From Notospermus geniculatus (taxonomy: Eukaryota; Nemertea; Pilidiophora; Heteronemertea; Lineidae), in NCBI GenBank assembly GCA_002633025.1, contig NMRB01000169.1:454857-518856 (forward strand): a stretch of DNA of 64,000 nt, read 5' to 3'. The notes under the pieces are model-generated. The model was given only the letters and a program-made list of their open reading frames with translations, did not search any database and was not told the DNA's origin. The position numbers were made by a program, and so were the translations under genes. Shown one piece after another: positions 1 through 11,429 of this stretch. Each line of letters opens with the position of its first letter. Within the stretch, counting starts at the first letter, position 1.

Positions 1-137
1 AGGAAGGAAATAAGGCGTGCACAGCTTGTTTAATCACTTTTGGTGTGTATACAGTAGCTCTTTAACTCGGCTGGCCATAAATACACACATAAAAAAAATA
101 TAATGTTTTTAGAAAAATCACCTGGGGACGGGGTTTT

Positions 138-167
138 GTTACGTTACGTTACGTTACGTTACGTTAC
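138..167. repeat. (GTTAC)n microsatellite
   Basis: About six tandem copies of GTTAC. The bases from here to 400 show no other structure that I can recognise. Confidence 0.9.
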
Positions 168-403
168 GCAAAGTACCAATAGCCTGTCTACACATGCATG
201 GCTCACTCAGACCTGCCAAGGGTGATTTATCAGCTTGCTTGAGGTTTACTACGATTTTGCTGGAGAATGGGTCATTTTTGGGATGTAATGCTGGAGGTTT
301 AGAATATTTCCGAACACAATTTAAGTCTGAATATTTGGCTTGAAAATGGGTGGATTTGAATGAAGTTCATATACGACTTCTCCGTCATCTGCATAATAGT
401 CAC

Positions 404-522
404 TATAGGTATCCGCCACGGGTTACTGACGACTACGTCCGGCAGTAACCCCATGCATGCATTATGTATTGATCTTCTCGTAGTCGTTCGTAGTCGTCAG
501 TAATCCGTGGCGGATACCTATT
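404..522. repeat. Inverted repeat with ~33-bp arms
   Basis: The arms at 404-437 and 489-522 are reverse complements with one mismatch, around a ~50-bp loop. It is immediately followed by a tandem duplication of an 18-19 bp segment (554-571 and 572-590). It is probably a small foldback element. The stretch 592-870 shows nothing recognisable. Confidence 0.8.
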
Positions 523-873
523 ATGGCCGCTCTGTCTCGGATAATCTGGCAGCATTCATGAAATTCACGTCCATTCATGAAATTCACGTCGGATATTTCT
601 ATCAAAAGGGGTAGACTAAGTAGAAAAACCTGGAGCTTTATGACACGCATGTTGCTTGATCTTCAAAATCTGACATTTCTTGGGAAAATGTTCCGAGTAG
701 GCCTACCAGTCTTTTGTTTCAGCTTATTAGCTAATTAGTACGTTCTAAGACGCGTCTCATTTAATTCCTTTTGACTGATAGTCCCCGCAGGTGCCTTCAT
801 TTTCGTCATATAACTTGTACTTTAATGGTATTTTAATATATTTTGTTGTCTGACCAGACGTTCCAAAAATTCA

Positions 874-1100
874 CAATGCCAGCTGGCCCTTAACTCGTTT
901 TCTTGGTGGAGTATCATCGCCACCACGAGCTGCGGCAGGTTCATCATCGTCATGACCGTCAGAGTAAGAGCTATTGTGCACCAGCTTGCTGTCCGTCAGA
1001 GCTTGCCTGTGATTTGATGATTTTGGCGCCAAGCATGATCGTCTGTTCTGAAGGACCGATATACTAGTATGCCGGCGTGTATTATAGTCAGTTTTGAACT
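874..1100 (-). CDS. Possible 3'-terminal exon, unknown protein
   Basis: The minus strand is open for about 75 codons after a pyrimidine-rich stretch ending in GCAG, which could be a 3' splice site near 1097. The peptide has an acidic patch (SDGHDDDEP) followed by a basic nuclear-localisation-like stretch (PPRKRVK) and ends GQLAL-stop. No family is recognised, there is no in-frame ATG near the start and I see no AATAAA close downstream. It could be a real last exon of a gene lying to the right, or chance. Confidence 0.25.
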
Positions 1101-1249
1101 GCAAAACCGTTGAAGATTTTTTTCAAGAAATTACGTTTCGCCTGAATGCGTGAGAAAGCACTGACCTTGCGGGAGTGCGGGAGAATGGGTCAAATGCGTG
1201 AGACTCCCGCGAATCGCGTGAGACTTGGCAGGTCTGCTCACTGTACACT

Positions 1250-1267
1250 GCACACACACACACACAC
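1250..1267. repeat. (CA)n microsatellite
   Basis: Nine CA dinucleotides in a row. Confidence 0.85.
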
Positions 1268-1370
1268 TGATTACACAAGCTCCATTGTCTTTACGAGACA
1301 TTACATCACCTGAGCTTTGGTGCAATCAAACTCCAAGCCACCACCGTTTCCGACAAATCAAGTAACGTAA

Positions 1371-1654
1371 AGCGGAGAGCAGATCGACCTTGCGACTGGA
1401 AGCAACTACCGGCAATGGCGTTTCCAGCAATGGTGGGCGACTGGCTGGAAACAGCAACTGATCAGTTGCTCAAACAGGTAGTTGCCGCTAGTTCCAGCCA
1501 GTTGCTCATGTTCTACTCGTTGCCGGATTGAAGACTGGATCGTGCCAGTTGTTGCCGCAATGACCAGTCGTAGTCGATGTGCGCGGTCCGCTCATATCGA
1601 CAGCGACTGTTGCGTTCAGTTGCTTCCAGTCGCAAGGTCGATCTGCTCCCAGCT
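1371..1654. mobile_element. 284-bp foldback element, TAA target duplication
   Basis: Terminal inverted repeats of about 38 bp (1371-1408 and 1618-1654, starting AGCGGAGAGCAG / AGCTGGGAGCAG) are flanked by TAA at 1368-1370 and 1655-1657. The interior is a loose series of CAACT/AGTTG words that also pair. It has no coding capacity. The 3-bp TWA duplication is that of PIF/Harbinger-like elements; assignment to that superfamily is inference. Confidence 0.8.
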
Positions 1655-1710
1655 TAAAACGCAAAAGAATGACTATTGCTAGAGACAACGAGCAATTAAA
1701 ATGTTGACTT

Positions 1711-2121
1711 AATCACTAATCGTCCAATCACCGGCGAAACTTGCAGTCCATTTCCAATTTCACAGAACATGGGAGCGACCATATTGAGATACTCGAACTA
1801 CTTTCGAATTTCAGCTCGCTCCAGTCGGGTCGCACCCGAACTCCATAAATTCTTCGGTTATCTACTTTTCTGACGTCATAAATGTGACCGACATCGTTAC
1901 TCGGGTGGAATGAGGACCGAACTCAACCACTCACGTGAACAACAGCAAAACATTGTCGAATTCACTGGAAAATGTGTAGTGGGATGCGCAACACATTAAG
2001 TGCGTAGCTGTGCGAGACTAGGTGGAAAGTAGTTCGAGTAACTCAATATGGCAGCTCCCATGGTTTGTGAAATTGCAAATGCACTGCAAATTTCACCGGT
2101 GATTATGGACGATTAGTGATT
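1711..2121. mobile_element. Foldback element with ~94-bp inverted repeats
   Basis: Arms at 1711-1804 and 2027-2121 are near-perfect reverse complements beginning AATCACTAATCGTCC. The ~220-bp centre (with TCGGGT/ACCCGA words) has no open frame. No clear target duplication is seen. Confidence 0.85.
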
Positions 2122-2314
2122 GGCTGTGAACCTGACGGATATTGAACTTGTTGGATGGGGTCCCACTTGTGGTACTTCACTCAGTGGCCTCTCTATACAT
2201 GCCGCTTAAGAGAGTAAGGAACCTACGGACTTACATTCTAGCAAGGTAAAAATTCATTTCTTATCGACTAGTTGCAACTTTAATGGGGACACAGCTACAT
2301 GTAATACGGTACAT

Positions 2315-2577
2315 CTTTTCCATCAGCGCATAGTTACCTTTTTCACTCGATGGCTTTCATTTCGTCCAGTACCATGCGTGTTCCTGCAAGACCAATTCGA
2401 GTACGAGAGAAGTGTGCACTTCATCCCCTTCATTGTGAATGAGACACTGCGCCAATCAGCAGCCCCAAATGCTGAGCACTCCAACTCTGATCGCATCAAC
2501 CGAGTTTTAAAATAAGAGTCCAATGTGGTTTGTGGTCTTAACACGCTGATAAATATGACAACATCCATTCTGAGATA
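2315..2577. repeat. Interspersed repeat, copy 1 (second at 45295-45559)
   Basis: About 263 bp is nearly identical in the same orientation to 45295-45559. Both copies keep an ~80-codon minus-strand frame, but the differences are not clearly synonymous, so coding is not supported. Its family is not recognised. Confidence 0.8.
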
Positions 2578-2698
2578 GGCCTATTCAACGTTGTCAATAA
2601 AACAGTCATCATTCAACAGATGAAAAACGAAAAGCTTAAGCTTGGCCCCGAGAAAAAACGACCATTTCTTGTCTTCTCCATCTTGAAATATCGCTAAA

Positions 2699-3484
2699 AT
2701 AATAATTGTGACCCTCCACCACCAAACCAGTCGCATGTCGCTTTTAGCTTGGCAGGTTGAGACCAAGGACGGGTTGCTGCCCTACAATGGAAGACTGCAG
2801 TATCTGCATATTGCAGTCTTCCCTTGTACAGCCTCTGCAGCCTTGCCTATTCAGTGAAGTGGACAATGTAGGTGTGTAATAACATCAGTAGATACTGCTC
2901 TCCTTTCTTGCAAAATTATTCAGAGCTGCCACCTAAAACAAGGGAGATATGCTGCTATCCATATGCTGCCTCCAAACGAAGACTGCAATATGCAGATACT
3001 GCAGTCTTCCATTTTAGGGCAGGTTGCATCAGCTATGCTCAAAGATAAGTTTGAGGTTGACCTCAAATGAGTAATATGATTTGCCATTACAATTTGAGGT
3101 AGTCAAATTTCCAGAATGTTCGTGCGAATGTTCTGTTCTAGAGTTCCGGATTGTAAAGTTCCAGCCTGAAGAAGACTCCGGTTGGAGTCGAAAATTCGCA
3201 AACATTCTGGAAATTGACTTTTTATATATCATATATTGTGTGTCGATTTTTGTGCTTACCTTCTCTTTAGAACGACTTTAAGGTTCCCTTGAGAACAAAG
3301 TCGACGTTAGGTATGACTGGTGCAACCGGGCCTAAAAATGTTGATAATCACTTTCAATATTGTCTGCCTGTTATGAAATGTGAAGTAATCTATTTATTCC
3401 TCTTCTGGTGTCATCTAATTTCATTGCGGCTCACCTTCTGAGCGACTTCTGATTGGGTTTGGTGGTGGAGGGTCACAATTATGT
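2699..3484. mobile_element. Nested inverted repeats
   Basis: The outer arms (2699-2740 and 3440-3484, sharing ATAATTGTGACCCTCCACCA) enclose an inner palindromic element at 2773-3027. The inner arms (2773-2825, 2978-3027) carry GAAGACTGCA words. Downstream of the inner element lies a retroelement-tail-like segment (3101-3281). This looks like a foldback element with another inserted in it. Bases 3485-3688 show nothing recognisable. Confidence 0.65.
3101..3281 (+). repeat. Retroelement-tail-like repeat with GAAA hairpin
   Basis: It contains CCTGAAGAAGACTCC, a GGTT loop and GGAGTCGAAAA, a perfect 6-bp hairpin. Related copies lie at 27440-27530 (stem changed but still paired) and after the N at 62701-62800. 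Outer arms 3101-3128/3191-3218 also pair. Such CTGAAGA-hairpin-GAAA motifs occur near the 3' ends of Penelope-like and other retroelements in invertebrates; the exact family is not certain. Confidence 0.5.
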
Positions 3485-3688
3485 ATTGTTTTGAACGGTT
3501 GGATTTACACCCCATAAATGTGTTACCAACAGATAGAAACAGATAGAAATATGGTGCCTCGGAATCAAATAAGCCTATTCTGTGGCGCTTTTAAGCAGTA
3601 ATTGGGAAATGACATTTTATGGGAAGGGTCAGAAAATTTGAACCCCATCATTTTTGGGCAGTTGGAACCTCACTAAAGTCAAAACAGT

Positions 3689-4722
3689 AAATGAAATGGT
3701 CCATGGACCATGTGCTCACCCGTTTGGACATAATAGTGTAATGACAGACAGAGATACATGTCAGTTATGAGCAATCTGGGTTAAGTCACTCCCAAGTTGC
3801 AGGACTTCAAAAATTAATGATTTTCAGTTTATGCCACCTGGCGGCCATATCGGATGTCCAATCGGGCCAAAACTTCAGATGCACATAAAGGTCATCTAGA
3901 GGGAGCCACACAGCACATTTGAGCGCTCTGGGTCAAGTCGTTCCCGAGTTTTAGCACATGTGATGATTTTCGGGTTACGCCACCTGGCGGCCATATTGGA
4001 AGTTTAATCAGCCCGAAATTTGACGTGCATGTAAAGGTCATCCAGAGGGAGGTAAATATCAAGTTTGATCGCTCTGGGTCAAGTCGTTCCTGAGTTATAG
4101 CACATTTGATGATTTTCGGATTACGCCACCTGGCAGCCATATTGGAAGTTTAATCAGCCCGAAATTTGACGTGTTTGTAAAGGTCATCTAGAGGGAGGTA
4201 AATATCAAGTTTGAGCACTCTGTGTCAAGCCGTTCCTGAGTTATAGCACTTGGATGATTTTCAGGTTATGCCACCTGGTGGCCATATTGGATGTCCGATC
4301 GGGCCGAAACTCGATGTTTTTGAAGGTACCCCTCCAATACACATTTATGCAAGATATGAAGATGCCCGGTGAAATAATGAAGAACTGCGGCAGGTTCGTT
4401 TGACCTCTGTTACCTTGAAAAGTAGGTCAAATCAAAAACCCGTTATATATGTTATGTATCCTAATTAGATACACCTATGATACAAATTTGGAGATGATCC
4501 AGTCATTAGTTCAGGAGTTATTGTACGTTTTGTGCTTTTGGTTTTGGCCACCTGGAGGCAAGCCAAGAATCGAATCGGACCGAAACTTGGTGTCGCAGGT
4601 CATCTGACCTAGGGGTATATATGTACCAAGTTTCAGATCAGTAGCTCCAGCGGTTACGAAACGTGCCTTGCTAACGGACGACGGACGACGACGAACGCCG
4701 CACCATTGTAAGAGCAAACAAG
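3689..4722. repeat. Family P repeat, copy 1, with ~145-bp tandem units
   Basis: It starts at a GGTCCATGGACC palindrome and contains four tandem units of about 143-147 bp (each with GCCACCTGGCGGCCATATTGG-like sequence around 3832, 3979, 4122, 4268). It ends in the module GGTTACGAAACGTGCC followed by CGGACGACGG repeats. Copies at 30017-31397 and 37386-38272 share both ends. No coding capacity. It is probably a non-autonomous transposable element. Confidence 0.75.
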
Positions 4723-4805
4723 AGCTCCATGGGCCTGGACGCTTAGCTGACATGTTTATGATGTATGGGAGAAACTCTTCAACTGATGCATGACAGGAGT
4801 AGGAT

Positions 4806-5375
4806 AATGGAAGTTGCTCAGTTCAAACAGACAAGTGATTAGCTTTAATTTGATACCCAACATGAGTACCTTGGCTCTACTGGTCTTTAAGTAGGTCACT
4901 ATGTCATGAAAGTAGGTAGTTCAAACGTACACTTCATTAGCTGTTGTTCGATACCAAACACGCCTACCTTGGCTCCCCTGGTCTTTAAGTAGGTCACTAT
5001 GTCGTGAAAGTAGGTCAGATCAAACGTACACCTTATCAGCTTTAGTTTGATACCAAACATGACTACTTTGGCTCCACTGGTCTTTAAGTAGGGCACTATG
5101 TCATGGAAGTAGGTCAGGTCACACATACACTTCATCAGCTTTAGTTTGACACTAAACATAACTAACATGGCTCAACTGGTCTTTAAGTAGGTCACAAGGT
5201 CATGAAAGTAGGCCACTTCAAATCAACACTTCATCAGCTTTCGTTTGATACTGAACATGACTACCTTGGCGCCACTGGCCTTTAAGTAGGTCACAAGGTC
5301 ATGAAAGCAGGTCAGTTCAAACATATACTTCAGCTTCAGTTTGATACCAAACATGACTAGATCGGTGAAATTGAC
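4806..5375. repeat. 99-bp minisatellite, ~5.5 copies
   Basis: CTTTAAGTAGGTCAC recurs at 4885, 4983, 5082, 5181 and 5280, giving a 98-99 bp period. The same unit forms the array at 22540-23470. Units contain up to three AGGTCA-like half-sites. Because 99 is divisible by three, minus-strand frames stay open, which should not be read as genes. Confidence 0.9.
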
Positions 5376-5389
5376 TTGACAGTCAATTA

Positions 5390-6062
5390 CCGGTAGACCC
5401 CTTGGTCTTGGGTGGGTAGGGGTTATCACCCATGATTGGGCTACAATCCTTGGTGAATTGAGATGATATCTTATCAGACCCCTTGGTCTTGGGTGGGAAG
5501 GGGTTAACACCCATGATTGACCAACAATCCCTTCTGAATCAAGATAGATATCTTATTAGACCCTTTGGTCTTGGGTGGGAAGGGGTTAACACCACATGAT
5601 TGGGCTACAATCCTTGTTGAATCAAGCTAGACATCTTGTTAAGACCACTTGGTTTTGGGTGGGAAGGGGTTAACACCGCATGACTAACCTAAATCCTTGT
5701 TGAATCAATGTTATCAGATCGCTTGACCTTGGGTGGGAAGGGGTTAACACCACATGATTGGGCTACAATCCTTGTTGAATCATGGTAGACATCTTGTTAA
5801 GACCACTTGGTCTTGGGCCGGTGGGAAGGGGTTAACACCGCATGACTAACCTAAATCCTTGTTGAATCAATGTTATCAGATCCCTTGACCTTGGGTGGGA
5901 AGGGGTTAACACCACATGACTGGGCTACAATCCTTGTTGAATCAAGGTAGATGTCTTATTAGACCCTTGGCCTTGGGTGGGAAGGGGTTAACGCCACATG
6001 ACTGACCTACAATCCTTGTTGAATCAAGATAGATATCTTATTAGACCTTTGCAGAAACATGT
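5390..6062. repeat. ~82-bp minisatellite, about 8 copies
   Basis: The unit begins AGACCCCTTGGTCTTGGGTG and includes GGGAAGGGGTTAACACC. Degenerate copies in the opposite orientation lie at 14824-15215, and a few units at 23600-23790. Bases 6063-6250 hold nothing else recognised. Confidence 0.85.
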
Positions 6063-6254
6063 TCCATGTGCCTGGGACCTACCTCCTACCACCTAAGTCG
6101 GAAAAAGTGACTTGAAAAACCTGAAATCAGCACATTTCCTGCAGTCGTTTCAGAAGGAAACAAACTGATCACTGAGACTATACCACCCACCTCACGCAAG
6201 ACGGAACAGCCGTAGTCACTAGTGACGTCACGGAGTATCTTGGCAGACCAGATT

Positions 6255-6551
6255 GGGTATACGAAAAACATGGACGATGGACGATGGACGATGGACGGCT
6301 CCTTTCAGCATCATCGATAGTAAATTCTCAATGACTTAGGAGCTGTAGGCCTAGTTGGAGGCTATCCTACATTTCATGATTTACGCTGAATATCAACACA
6401 CTACACCTCTTGGTCGATTTCTTACGTGCATGGTTGTGGCAGGTATGTCGGAAATGACAATTATCATCCAGGCGGTGGAGATCGATGATGCTGAAAGGAG
6501 CCGTCCATCGTCCATCATCCACCGTCCATCGTCCAGGTTTTTCGCATACCC
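6255..6551. mobile_element. Foldback element with GGGTAT ends
   Basis: Arms 6255-6320 and 6480-6551 are reverse complements (GGGTATACGAAAAACATGG..., with CGATGGACGATGG repeats). Partial copies are at 25249-25482 (left arm missing) and 19610-19706 (right part degenerate). No open frame of note. Confidence 0.8.
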
Positions 6552-6761
6552 GACAATAAGACCCAGTGGAACAGTCATTGTCCCGGATTCGAATCCATCC
6601 CGGGCCATATGGGATTTCATTCCCAGTTCTTTAGTCCGTCACATGGGACAGTAAGCTGCCTTGTACCTTGTGCACTTGCAAGGGCAAGTAAAAGACCCCA
6701 TCCAAGTAAGGAACATGAGTAGCTTGAGATGGCCTCCTCCGTACTTACCAAGGCCAATAAT

Positions 6762-6914
6762 CGAGAGGTTAAGAAATCGGGGCGATTTAACGGTTAACGG
6801 TAACACTTTAATACGCTAACGTTATTTTTTACATTGTTATTTTTACATTGTACGTCAGAAATAGCGTTAGCGTTACTGTTACTGTCGTTAACGGAGTGGT
6901 TTCTTAACCTCTCG
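6762..6914. mobile_element. GTTAAC-core foldback element
   Basis: It begins CGAGAGGTTAAGAAA and ends with the reverse complement; the core alternates GTTAACG and CGCTAACG words. It is the same family as 20452-20580. The sequence after it, 6915-7264, shows nothing recognisable. Confidence 0.8.
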
Positions 6915-7264
6915 AATGCTGGCTTTGGCCCTGACGAAAAAATCAAATACAAATGTATATCAATACAGTAATTGTTTTGCAGTCTTTTGTAACCCCCTCT
7001 GAAGAACTGCCTAGTTGTAAAGGAATACAGTACTTGAGGATTCGAAGTAGGGTATGTCCAAAAGCACGGAAACAGAGACATACAGTTCATCAGGATCACA
7101 TTACATGAGGCAGACACAATATTGATTTTTTTACATGGTATTGAATATTTGAATATTGATCACACTGTTATCACTCGGCCCTCAAGTGTTTTGTTGTCTG
7201 AACCAGTTCTAACAGGATCAACTAGAAAGAAAGTTGTCATTGTCTTTATCAAGTTTGACGACGT

Positions 7265-7654
7265 GCTCGATTAGCATTCTGTAGAATCACAGGTATGGTC
7301 GTCACATGTACCAATACAGCCGACACAATCTCATGCTATCAGCTGGGTGAGAACAGCCTGACCAAGGTCATGTCAGTAACTCATGGGGTGAGGGGATTCC
7401 AATGTACTGATATCTGTTCAGGTACATTTGGGGAGGTATTCATTGTTGGGTGGATGGAAGGTCGTAAACCCCGAGAGGTCAGGGTGTATCAACCTGACAT
7501 TGATACAGAGAAGAAAACAGTGTCAATGAAACAAATACAAATCAATGGCGAACGGATGAGAGCAACAGGGGCTCCATTCTGCGCTGTGAAAGGAAACAGA
7601 CTCGTGACCGGTTATGGTAAGAAAGTCCACTTACTTACCATCTTGGTTTAAAGC
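7265..7654 (+). pseudogene. 5'-truncated duplicate of the TRIM gene (C-terminal 118 codons)
   Basis: The frame from 7295 to the stop at 7652-7654 matches the last 118 residues of the TRIM protein at 15421-17427 with 22 amino-acid differences and no indel or stop. Homology starts abruptly at about 7265, inside the propeller-like C-terminal region; no RING, B-box or coiled coil is found upstream. It continues downstream through the 3' UTR to about 8340. It is therefore a segmental copy that keeps its introns-free tail and polyadenylation site rather than a processed copy. It could be a 3' exon of a gene whose 5' part lies elsewhere, but nothing nearby supports this. The copy carries no transposon at 7780-7782, where the full gene's UTR has one. 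Confidence 0.75.
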
Positions 7655-8340
7655 GCCACTATATGCAATATGTTTTCTCGTGGCGGCCGACGTAACCTTT
7701 GACCTTTATGTAACCTAGTTTATGCAGGCTCGACAAGACTGTTCAAATCTATCTATTTGATTGATCTTAATTACCAATATTAGGCATAAGACTGTTGCAC
7801 CACATCAAAGAATGAGTACCTTACTTGATGGATGGTATAGTAGTCAAGGTATGAGAGGGTGTTGAACTTCTCAAGTGATGAAAAGGATGGCGGCCATTTT
7901 TGTCAGCTAAAGTTTCGACATACATGTATCAGTCTATAGCCTAGGTGTTACTACTGGCTTTGTAATGGGTAGGAAAAGACACCAGATTATCATATTGGTT
8001 CCCGATTCCGCCGCCAGGGAAGGGACATTGGGGATACCTCATGCACACAATGGCACTTCAAGACGGTTGACACATCTCATCAACTATATAGCAAAAATAG
8101 ATAAGAGAGGACTCTCTTATCTATTTTTGTATATAGACAAATCCCAAATATCATCATACACAAGAATATGATTTTTAGCTGATGTATTATCCTGTATTAC
8201 CCGCTTATAAATAAATAATTACTTCAAGCAAAATGATTCTCGTTCAATCAAGTTCTTAAAGTCCTTGTTTGGCAAACCCGTGTTTTACCTACATGTTTCC
8301 TGGCATGGTACAGGGTGTTACAAAAAGACCTCAGCGACAA
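7655..8340 (+). other. Duplicated TRIM 3' UTR with polyadenylation signal
   Basis: It is co-linear with 17428-19500 but lacks the insertion at 17558-18144 and the 53-bp tandem block. AATAAA at 8210-8215 aligns with AATAAA at 19361-19366, which makes that the likely polyadenylation signal of both. TTA at 7780-7782 is the empty target site of the 17558-18144 element. Confidence 0.7.
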
Positions 8341-8968
8341 TAGCTCTTCCACCGTTCTCTTATTAGGATTTAAAATCTGTAGCCCTAGCCTACTTCATGG
8401 TTGGCGACTGTTTGGAAAGTCACACTAGTCTCGGGCACCCATGCCAGGCGTTCATATGTAGATACGAACGTCTGGGCCACATCGACATTTCCACTGTAAT
8501 ACAGTGCATTGTGGGTAATGCTGCAGCTGGTCACGTGACATAAGATGGTTGCTTCCATTAATGGATTATATCTCACCTCACAACCTTCCAAAATGTCTGA
8601 ATCTGGCAATGAATCGATTGCTGAAGTGATTTGAATCAGCGTACTGAACAGCATCAACTTACTGAGTTGAATTTCAGGCTGAAAACTTTGTATCCGTTTG
8701 GAAGACGTAGTCGAAAAGTAACTGACATTTTATGGTCGTCGCATGATGAAATCACATGATCACTTCTCTTGCCCAATCAGCAGCCGGATTGTCATTTTCA
8801 AATGGGAGGAATCGGCGGATGGAAATGAATGACTGGCTCTCTCCCTGATTAGCCAATCAGCGACGGGTGTTGAAATAAAATCACCCATTACAACAGAATC
8901 GGCGCTGTGTCCCAGATCCTCGTATATGCTATGCATTATACAGGGTCTGGGCGCCCGAGACTAAAGTC
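8341..8968. other. No gene or repeat recognised
   Basis: Non-repetitive sequence within this window. Two CCAATCAGC/G words (around 8774 and 8850) resemble CCAAT boxes but nothing else supports a promoter. Confidence 0.4.
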
Positions 8969-8978
8969 ACACACGTTC

Positions 8979-9620
8979 TAGTTTGGTTCCCGAACCCACC
9001 GCTAGGGCTATGAGGGTTCGGTGTTGGCTTCTGTCCGCACCGAGATTTCTGGTGTCTGACGTCACGAGACACTCTCCAACCGCAAGGGAGACACTCTCCA
9101 ATCCACGCCGTTATCAGGTAGGTGATCAGTAGACAAAATGGTGGAATACATCATGCGACGTCAACGAGAGAATCTCCAACCGAATTTTCTTAGGGGGTTG
9201 GTTGTTGGTGACCTGGCACACCGTTTGAGTCTTGCTGCACAAGCAACACAATTTGCTTGAATGCCTTTTCGAGAGCATCACGCTTTTCCCGACCTTTTCT
9301 GCACATGTACGCGGTGCACTACAACAACACAGCATGCACAGGTCACCGCCGAATTTCACCAACAATTAAGCAAGTTTGTCGTTTTTACCAGCCTTTGAAT
9401 CAAATAAACTTATCCGCTTCTCGATGATTGCGTTCCCACAAACAACGCAGTCGGTGGTATTGTTTTTCGAGGTGTGTGGCCGAAAACGCTTTGTGACATT
9501 TGCCAACCACGTGCCTATGTTTTCATAGTGATTCTAAAAATAGTAACGCCATAAAAGGAAATGCTCAGAAGCCAATACCGAACCCTCATAGCCCTAGCGG
9601 TGGGTTCGGGAACCAAATTA
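8979..9620. mobile_element. Mutator-like element, 642 bp, 10-bp target duplication
   Basis: Inverted repeats of about 57 bp (starting TAGTTTGGTTCCCGAACCC / TAATTTGGTTCCCGAACCC) are flanked on both sides by ACACACGTTC (8969-8978 and 9621-9630). A 10-bp duplication with long inverted repeats is characteristic of Mutator-like elements. The interior has only a 79-codon minus-strand frame with scattered Cys and no recognisable transposase, so it is non-autonomous. Confidence 0.85.
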
Positions 9621-9852
9621 ACACACGTTCATGAGAGCTACCCCAGCCGTCGATTTTTTTTTTTGTTCAAACGCCAGTGAAAGTTTGCTAGCAACTGTTG
9701 GGTAACGGGAAAAGTGTCGTTAAGGTCACAGTCGATCATCAATCAGATTATTTCACATGGAACCATGCCACTTTCACATGACTTTCTTAACTCGTGTTCG
9801 AACAAAAACACGGAATCGGAATCGACTGCTAGGGTAGGTCTCATGAACGTAA

Positions 9853-10040
9853 AGGCCCGTTTACACATGCAACTTTTCGTATGCAACTTCATGCATCTTG
9901 TTGCATCAACCTGATGAGACCAAAAATTTCATCAAAGTTGCATGTGTAAACGGGCATGCAACCTGCTGCAACTACCTACTGCAACTTGTTGCAAATTTAG
10001 GATCCAAGTTGCAGGTTGCAGCAACTTGCAACTTTCTGGG
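9853..10040. mobile_element. Short foldback element with AGGCCCGTTTACAC ends
   Basis: TAA (9850-9852) precedes AGGCCCGTTTACACATGCAA; its reverse complement ends at 9956, but no matching TAA follows. The next ~80 bp are further TGCAAC/GTTGCA words. It is probably a rearranged member of the TWA-flanked set. Bases 10042-10330 show nothing recognisable. Confidence 0.55.
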
Positions 10041-10338
10041 AGATATTACAGCAGCATGCCTTTTATAGTGTATTCGTTCACCTTGGGTTATCATTTGGCC
10101 CTTAGCAATGGTATTTATAGTAACTTGGAATCGCAGCTGTACGGCAAGGTTGATTGTGCACCGTGAAAACTATCGAGGTAATGATTCATCGAATCTCTTC
10201 TGTGCTTTTTCCGGTAACTAGGCCGAGTTCGATTGGTTGTTTTTTTTACGAAGAGTCATGTATCACATCCAGTACGTGGACTAATTCCGTATGATCGATA
10301 TCACTCGACCTCGTTCCAGGCTCATTCTCGTGAGACTC

Positions 10339-10686
10339 TCAAAACAAACTGTGAACATCGTTTGTCAAGATGACTGCAGACATACCCCCCCCCCCCCATC
10401 CCGAGATTGAGATCATTTCACTTGGCTGTTGCCTTCCTGATACAGAAGAGGCAGGAGGAGCGTCTGGATGACTCTGTTTCCAGGGGATGGACTCCAGGCG
10501 ACGTTGAACACTGTGGACGAGGTTGCGATAAAACCTTCCTGTAGTAAAAAAATAGTCAACATCGACCAAGCTAATGAGCCAGCTTTTATTACAATTAAGC
10601 CAGGAAGAGACCTCACTTAGAGATGCTCTACTTTCTTCGTAAATGATGGGCGTTAACGAGGTGGTTGCTGTGCCAAACCAGGTCAT
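10339..10686 (-). pseudogene. Possible decayed reverse-transcriptase fragment
   Basis: The minus strand reads ...LSEVSSWLNCNKSWL..., which resembles the segment of non-LTR reverse transcriptases where a helix of the form L..WL..NKL.LN precedes the catalytic-domain end. The downstream part is not clearly similar and another frame continues the likeness, suggesting frameshifts. No catalytic motif (YADD) is present in the fragment. Low confidence; it may be chance. Confidence 0.3.
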
Positions 10687-11263
10687 ACTTTGTTTCTAAG
10701 TTTCTTACTCTCCCAAAGACGAAAGTTCAATATAGCTGTTGTGATGGAAAAGGCGTGTGCCTCTCATGTTGAAACTGACATTGAAAATATTGATGGTGAA
10801 ATAGACACTGGAGTGAATTGGGTGCTTTGGCCGAAGTTGTTCTGAACCAGACTTATGATGGCGCTGGTCTGACTGTCTCGTAACAGGAATACTTCATCTG
10901 CAAGTACAAGGTGAGTAGTTACATGTACCTCAACCAGCCGTGATGACCGAGTCGGTTCTATAACATCAATGCACTATATGCCGAAGTGCCGCCCCCAGTT
11001 CATTATTATGTCAAAGCCCGGTGTTTCCCGCCTGCATCGATTGACCAATGACGCACGAGAGAAGGCCTGGTCAGTTTCTTGCGAATAAGATATGGGGTGG
11101 TGGGATATCACTAGGCCTATGTTATCATCAGTCAAACGAAGGCTCAGAAAATGACATACCCCGCGACGCCAGGAGGGCGCCACCTTATTTGCCTTCAAAC
11201 AACAGAGCTATCAACATCTCCGGATACCTCTTACACTACTCAAAGAAAAAAAATATAGTGATT

Positions 11264-11338
11264 TAGACGGGGTTCGAACCGTCGACTTTCTGATTCGTAA
11301 TCCACCACTCTATCCACTCGGTCAACGAGCCAGCTGAC
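11264..11338 (-). ncRNA. tRNA-like sequence (pseudogene or SINE head)
   Basis: The minus strand has an A-box-like TGACCGAGTGG and a perfect B-box GGTTCGAACCC with a GACGG/CCGTC stem, spaced as in tRNA. The anticodon loop reads TTACGAA (ACG, arginine-like). The D stem and anticodon stem have mismatches and the T loop has an extra base, so a working tRNA is unlikely. Confidence 0.5.
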
Positions 11339-11429
11339 AGAGACGTGATTTGTGTTTGTCATAGACGTAGGCCTTCGACTGACATAATAATACTATACGA
11401 ATAAGAGAAAACATGAGAAGTCTTCCAAC

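Larger units (their letters stand above)
4722..6062. mobile_element. Composite element carrying 99-bp and ~82-bp minisatellites
   Basis: On the minus strand it ends at about 4722-4750 in CAGCTAAGCG followed by a GGCCCATGG-type hairpin and CTCTTGTT. The same terminus is found at 15328-15358 behind another block of ~82-bp units. Internal arrays are described separately. Two arrays plus a shared terminus suggest one long non-autonomous element; the opposite end was not found. Confidence 0.55.

Noticed and set aside
6560-6720. Possible minus-strand tRNA-like B box (GGATTCGAATCC)
   Set aside because: No A box at tRNA spacing and no stems.
10887-10910. Possible 24-base micro-exon (AG before, GTGAGT after)
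   Set aside because: Splice-like signals this short are expected by chance and no neighbouring exons were found.
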